Positions 9,526-13,341 of a stretch of DNA of 13,341 nucleotides are shown one piece after another. Numbering within the stretch: the stretch's first letter is position 1; each line of letters starts with the position of its first letter. The translations under genes were made by a program, and so were the position numbers. Under the pieces are notes generated by a model. The model was not told where the DNA came from, ran no database searches, and saw only the letters and a list, made by a program, of their open reading frames with translations. Source of the DNA: Eimeria necatrix (lineage: Eukaryota > Apicomplexa > Conoidasida > Eucoccidiorida > Eimeriidae); assembly GCF_000499385.1 (NCBI RefSeq), contig NW_013651802.1, forward strand, positions 1 to 13,341. Reading direction: 5' to 3'.

Positions 9526-11187
9526 TGGTAACCACTGGGGCGGTAAATTCTCCCAGTCACGTATTATAACTGCTGAGTACCGCCAAATATACTAATGGCT
9601 GACTCACCGAAAGTACAACAAAATAAGAACCAGGGCAGATTGCTTGTCTCTTGAAGGCTAGCACACAGATGTGACGAAATAGTTGTAGATTACTCCTTTT
9701 TCCTTCCTGTCAAACTCAGAGTGTGCACAATGCAAGCCTCTGCGGCGTAGCTAGAAATCCAAGCAAACTAAAGGCTCACAATTTCAAGTGCAAGATTTAG
9801 AGCTTACCGCTTAAACGCACTGGAATTTGGTGCAGTGCAGCACGAAGATCCAGTGCTGTGATTCTGGAAATTCACTGCAAGGCACAAATTGCTGTCAATG
9901 TCCGGCACAACGAGACGCATTTGGTTCCATAAATATTTTGAATTCTTCAAGGAAGCAATATACCGAACCATGGTGCAATTCAGAGTCGGCTTATGCATTA
10001 CAATGCTAGCTCGAGGGAAGTGACTACAGAAAAAGCGTGACTGAAGCAACTGGGCTACCGTTGCGTATAACTTTGAACACTACAGCCAATTTGGCACTAC
10101 TCCGTTTCGGCGTAGGAATATTGCTAGGTATCAAAAGTAATGCAGCGTGACCTAAGAATGCCTTAAATGTGCTAAGATGGCTAGACTCACCCTAAAGGCG
10201 CATCCCTTTGTGAAGTGCTACGGCCCTACTAAGCTAGCCCAAATGGCAGGGCGAGTCAACAGTGCAGCGTTGAAACCATTACATTAAATTCGAAGTCTGT
10301 CTCGACGTCAAACGTCGGCAAACTCACTCCGTAAGGCATTGACTCATGCGCCAGTGTTTCAAGTGCCCAAGGTAGAATTGTGTATAATATCTCTAGGGGC
10401 TTGTTGCTAACCCGGTATCGACGGAAGTACGAAAACTGTTCTGTAGCTACACAAAATTAGCCTTTAAGTCAAATGGAGACATGGACACTCAAAACAAGCG
10501 GCCAAGTCACTTAATTAGATGATGTTACGGCTTCAAAGAGCTTTACGCCCTTTCGTTCCCCGTCCCATACCGGCGCACGAGTCCTTCACTTGGCAAGCTC
10601 CGCAATTCTCCAAGTGTTCACCCGTACTATTTACTGTGCCCTCCAGGGCGTGAAACACACCTTGGAAGGATGCGACAAGGGAATGCATGGCGCCATCCAA
10701 TTAAGCGGGCCAGCAAGAAATTTCGGGCACCTCACATTGAAACCATTAGCACTAAGTACGTAAGCATCCTTTGTGCAGTCTTTTATGCACGTGGCTCAAG
10801 CTCATGTCGACTTGCAACGGAGTATCTTTAGCGTCCCGTACTCGGCGCACGTTTGAGGGAGTAAAGCATTTTTTCATCCACCTGCTTTTTTGTGGATACT
10901 GCTTGACCGGCTTTCGCCTGAAAACAGGGCTTCGAGACTTTCGGCTTTTCCTTCACCGTAACAGAGATCGCTCTCCCGTCTCCACAGCAATGTACTCTAA
11001 GTACTTCAGTTGTAGTGAACCGTACCTACAAAGTTCAGGCCCTACGACCTATGTTACGTTTCTCCGGTAAGACTTTGCTTTGGCATGCCATGCAGCGAGC
11101 GGGATTAGCGCCGGCGTAACAGACAAGTCATTGAAGCAACGAGACAACCCTCACCAGAGATGCTTATAGAGCGAGCGCCCTGCACAT
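9526..11187. other. Anonymous, mildly A/C-rich sequence
   Basis: No gene, RNA gene or known element is recognised. I looked on both strands for the rest of the reverse transcriptase interrupted at 11726 (for example a YxDD box) and saw none. Parts have the reverse skew of the left half: 10441-10500 counts A24 C13 G11 T12. A 99-codon + frame (10771-11070) shows no motif. Confidence 0.45.
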
Positions 11188-11731
11188 CTTCTGTGAGCCA
11201 CACTGCTGGAAAGCTTTTGCAGGCTGCGAAGAATAAATCGTGATCAAGAAATGGATGATGCAGTTGTGCTAAGCTTAGGCCTTATTTTAACACAGTTTTT
11301 GCCATTTTAGTTCTAGAACATGTGAGTCAAATTATGCATATTCACAAACGAACGTAACTTTACAGGCGACATGAAAACCTGGGAAATAGGAGGATAGAAA
11401 AGGCCAGAAATTGTGGCCTGCAAAACTGCACTTGCACAGGTGTGCGTGACGCGTGGGCGACGTTTCGTTAGGGCGCGACACTGAAACGCACAAACCTTTT
11501 GTTGGATTATGTTGGAAAAACGATTTGGAAAAAACAGTTTGTATGCATAACACCACCAAATACGTAGCCCGAAATCAATCCAGAGATGAATGCAATGGAA
11601 ATCACAAGTAGCACAAAGCATGCATGCTTTTGCATTTTCCTTTAAGGACTCGAACATTTTGAGGGGCGAGTGAAGGCTTGCTGACAATGGGGAAAAGTTT
11701 CCAACACTTCTGCACAACGCACGCGCAATTT
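11188..11731 (+). repeat. Dispersed repeat, copy 2
   Basis: Homologous to 2803-3346, same orientation, about 8.4 kb away. Homology is continuous from about 11196, with indels, up to CAACGCACGCGCAATTT, matching CAACTCACGTTAAAT at the end of copy 1. Compared with copy 1 it carries a local duplication: TTGGAAAAACGAT at 11512-11524 followed by TTGGAAAAAACAG at 11525-11537. This shifts any minus-strand reading frame. Its right edge coincides with the point where the reverse-transcriptase fragment of the neighbouring retroelement stops making sense. The family is unnamed to me. Confidence 0.88.
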
Positions 11732-12265
11732 AGCTATCTCCTGTTTGTGGAGAATGAGCTGATCTGAGGTCATTTGCTAAATCGCAGATTTCGCTGGAAG
11801 TTTTCCAAGTACAAACAGGATATGGTGATCATGAGGGCGCTTCGGCGGTAATCCTTTAAGTAAATTGTCGGGGATGACCGCCCGATACTCTTTCAGCACC
11901 TTGATAATCTCGAATGGAATAGCTTGCGCCTCTGTCGAGTTTATCCACTCATCGAAGAATGTGTGTTCGAGTTTTGCCGTAGGCCATGGAGACTCTTCTT
12001 CATCCTCCCCTGTTGTCAATGCAATAGAAGCCAAAAGACGGCTAGAACCGGAGGCTTTAGGTCGATGCCCGATCAACGCGCAGCAAAGTGCGCCTTGCCA
12101 GTCGTCGGTGAACCTCAGTGCCACTGACGAGCCAGCGTCGGGCAAAGCCAGGATAAAATGCAAACCGTGCAATGGTGCTCTGAGATTCTTTGCGTCGGCC
12201 GCCGCCTGGCGAACAAGCGACGTTATCCGTTCCTTCGCCGTAGTCTTCGCATGGGATTTATACCT
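11726..12265 (-). pseudogene. pol: Retrotransposon linker and N-terminal reverse-transcriptase remnant
   Basis: A frame is open from 12265 down to a TAG at 11777-11779 (162 codons before the stop). Most of it is a linker that I cannot assign to a family; it includes RFTDDWQGALCCALIG and an acidic GEDEEES run. It then gives LKEYRAVIPDNLLKGLPP and LPPKRPHDHHI (11819-11851), which matches the LPP-R-x-x-D-H-x-I signature found just before the fingers of Ty3/Gypsy reverse transcriptases. After the TAG the same frame goes on with QMTSDQLILHKQEIAKL, equivalent to the following helix of the RT domain, and ends at 11726. The catalytic palm with its YxDD box is absent, so no activity is possible. Confidence 0.78.
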
Positions 12266-12483
12266 TTATGTGTCGGCCGTAGGAATATGGCAGCCTCCTC
12301 CGCCAACATACTCGCCACTTGCCTAGCCAAAATGTCATGCGCTTGCTCTGCAGGAGTTCTTGGAGGTGTTACTATCTGACTGTCGCCCTGCAATGTCTCT
12401 TCACCCGTCCTAACGACAGGTAACTCGCACCACTGGGCGTTTACATAGGTCCGGAGCTTGTCGGACTGAAATAGCAGGTCACC
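12223..12483 (-). pseudogene. pol: Retrotransposon polyprotein remnant, protease-to-linker segment in a shifted frame
   Basis: This frame is open from 12483 to a TAA at 12223-12225. It begins with LLFQSDKLRTYVNAQWCELP, which continues naturally from the end of the protease frame (EWLTEHKVTCYF), so a frame change occurred around 12465-12483. It runs on through an alanine- and glutamate-rich stretch (TPAEQAHDILARQVASMLAE). A second frame change near 12262-12268 carries the sense into the frame that holds the reverse-transcriptase motif. I infer both shifts from continuity of protein character, not from an aligned intact copy. Confidence 0.6.
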
Positions 12484-12959
12484 TTATGTTCAGTCAGCCA
12501 TTCCAAAACCAAGACTAAATCTTAGGGAACAAGTCCCACTAAGAAGTCCCCGGAAAAACGTGCGTGTCCACACTACATCGTCACCCCCGTCACAACTCAA
12601 TCAATGCGTAATTGTTCACCTGTAGCAACAGTGAACCTATGCTCTTCTGGAAGTCTCCACACCCTCAGCTGCAATCGCTCGACTGTTTTAGGGTTAATGA
12701 AGCTTCTCGAAGCGCCTGTGTTTAAGAGTGCCTCGCATGAACTTTCTGCAAGCTCAACGCGAAGTACCGCTATTGCACCCACGTAACACAAGGCTCCTCC
12801 TTGGTTCCAAGATTCCTCCGCACTAGTTTCCCGCCACCAGTGCGGCATAGCCTCTATCGCTTCTGGCCTGCAGTCTTCTTCTGTCGCTTCTGCGGGCTTC
12901 CCGCTGTCATCCGTCTTCTCGCACGGAGCCTCTTCACTCCGCATCGGCACCGGCCCAGA
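12484..12959 (-). pseudogene. pol: Retrotransposon aspartic-protease remnant, catalytic Asp replaced
   Basis: The frame open from 12959 to 12600 encodes a retropepsin-like domain: a strand (AIAVLRVELAESSCEALL), then NTGASRSFI, then HRFTVATGEQLRID. Family members have D-T/S-G-A at the active site. Here the catalytic aspartate is asparagine (codon 12720-12722). Three stops follow in the same frame (12597-12599, 12573-12575, 12522-12524). The frame then still reads DLVLVLEWL (12495-12521), corresponding to the conserved hydrophobic D-x-x-L-G-x-D/E-W-L strand near the end of such proteases, though its glycine is replaced. An upstream TAA lies at 12960-12962. The domain cannot cleave a polyprotein as it stands. 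Confidence 0.75.
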
Positions 12960-13092
12960 TTACAACCGCGTTTCCGGAGGCGGCTGAGTCCCCTGCACGT
13001 CCTCACCGCTCATTTTGTTTCCCTCTACCGTGCTGAGGAGGCGGTTCCCCCGCTCTAGGGAGACTGGAATGGCAGTAGGTCCTGGAGCTACC

Positions 13093-13131
13093 GCACACAT
13101 CATCCCTTTGCCATGGCTGCGCGGCGTAGAA
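13093..13131 (-). other. Possible eroded zinc-knuckle remnant of gag
   Basis: In one minus-strand frame, 13 codons read FYAAQPWQRDDVC. The spacing and the aromatic, Q-P and final C residues resemble a degraded C-x2-C-x4-H-x4-C knuckle, and the position just upstream of the protease is where retroelement gag ends. Both N-terminal cysteines and the histidine are missing and the length is one residue short, so this is only suggestive. Confidence 0.22.
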
Positions 13132-13341
13132 CGCTCGTCTCCTACAACGCCTAGGCCTGGCGGTTTAACTGTTCGGTCTTCTCAGTGCTGGGACGGACAG
13201 GTTGCCTGCTGCTCTTGTTTTCCGTCTCGGTACGGCCTCGGTTGTGTGTAGGACAGTCCAATCAGACCTTTGGAACCAGCTCTGTCGCCGCTTCAACATC
13301 AAACGGTGCATGTCCTCGTCCTACCATCCCCAAAGCGACGG

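Larger units (their letters stand above)
11726..13341 (-). mobile_element. Degenerate Ty3/Gypsy-type retrotransposon fragment
   Basis: Read on the minus strand from the right edge, the segment carries a possible gag end, then an aspartic-protease domain, a linker of about 210 codons, and the first part of a reverse transcriptase. Gag, protease and RT in this order are typical of LTR retrotransposons; a chromodomain, RNase H or integrase cannot be assessed because that part is missing. The region is GC-richer than the rest (13081-13140 is 37 of 60 G+C). At least five in-frame stops and two frame changes interrupt it, so it is a dead copy. No LTR is visible, and the element continues beyond 13341. 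Its 3' part is lost at the border with the dispersed repeat. Confidence 0.82.

Noticed and set aside
11313..11717. 134-codon minus-strand ORF over repeat copy 2
   Set aside because: It lies wholly inside the dispersed repeat, and the equivalent frame is not maintained in copy 1.
2803..11731. The two direct repeat copies as LTRs of one old retrotransposon
   Set aside because: The 7.8 kb between them contains no recognisable gag or pol, and the actual pol remnant lies outside them, directly abutting copy 2 in an order that does not fit an LTR.
11865..12326. 153-codon plus-strand ORF
   Set aside because: It is the antisense shadow of the retrotransposon polyprotein remnant, which carries the recognisable motifs on the minus strand.
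12801..13251. Plus-strand Arg/Pro-rich frames at the right end
   Set aside because: Antisense shadows of the GC-rich gag/protease region, with no motif of their own.
1..13341. tRNA, rRNA, CRISPR array, telomere repeats or bacterial operon
   Set aside because: No cloverleaf, conserved rRNA block, regularly spaced repeat-spacer unit or TTAGGG-type array was seen, and gene density and ORF lengths do not fit a prokaryote.

Overview
The window looks eukaryotic, from a gene-poor, repeat-bearing part of a nuclear genome. GC is in the mid-40s per cent in sampled lines. There are no closely packed long ORFs, ribosome-binding sites or operon-like spacing. The only protein homology I recognise is a decayed Ty3/Gypsy-type retrotransposon fragment. 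I cannot name the species. The element's reverse-transcriptase entry motif would suit a protist (for example coccidian) or invertebrate Ty3/Gypsy lineage, but that is a weak impression.

Layout. (1) Positions 1-2802 are mostly anonymous, T/G-rich sequence with one exon-like purine-rich island near 1710-1843. (2) 2803-3346 is copy 1 of a dispersed repeat of about 540 bp. (3) 3347-11187 is mostly anonymous. It holds a few exon-like islands (3752-3919, 4730-4937, 6184-6346, 7367-7569, 8745-8891, all +), one 140-codon minus-strand ORF (9103-9525), two small 20-bp-period duplications and an inverted repeat. (4) 11188-11731 is copy 2 of the same repeat, in the same orientation. (5) 11732-13341 is a GC-richer, degenerate Ty3/Gypsy fragment on the minus strand, running off the right edge. 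In its own reading order it has a possible gag end, an aspartic protease with a substituted active site, a long linker, and the first part of the reverse transcriptase. Stops and frameshifts interrupt it, and it ends where repeat copy 2 begins.

How it fits together. I see no complete, confidently functional gene. The best-supported statements are the two-copy repeat, the dead retrotransposon, and the sharp junction between repeat copy 2 and the reverse-transcriptase fragment. A weaker hypothesis is that the left 7-8 kb lies inside a plus-strand gene with long introns: the + strand has T over A and G over C excess there, and several purine-rich islands have plausible splice sites, three of them with compatible phases. 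I did not find a convincing new biological system. The most novel-looking items are the unnamed repeat family and the unusual protease-to-RT linker of the retroelement.
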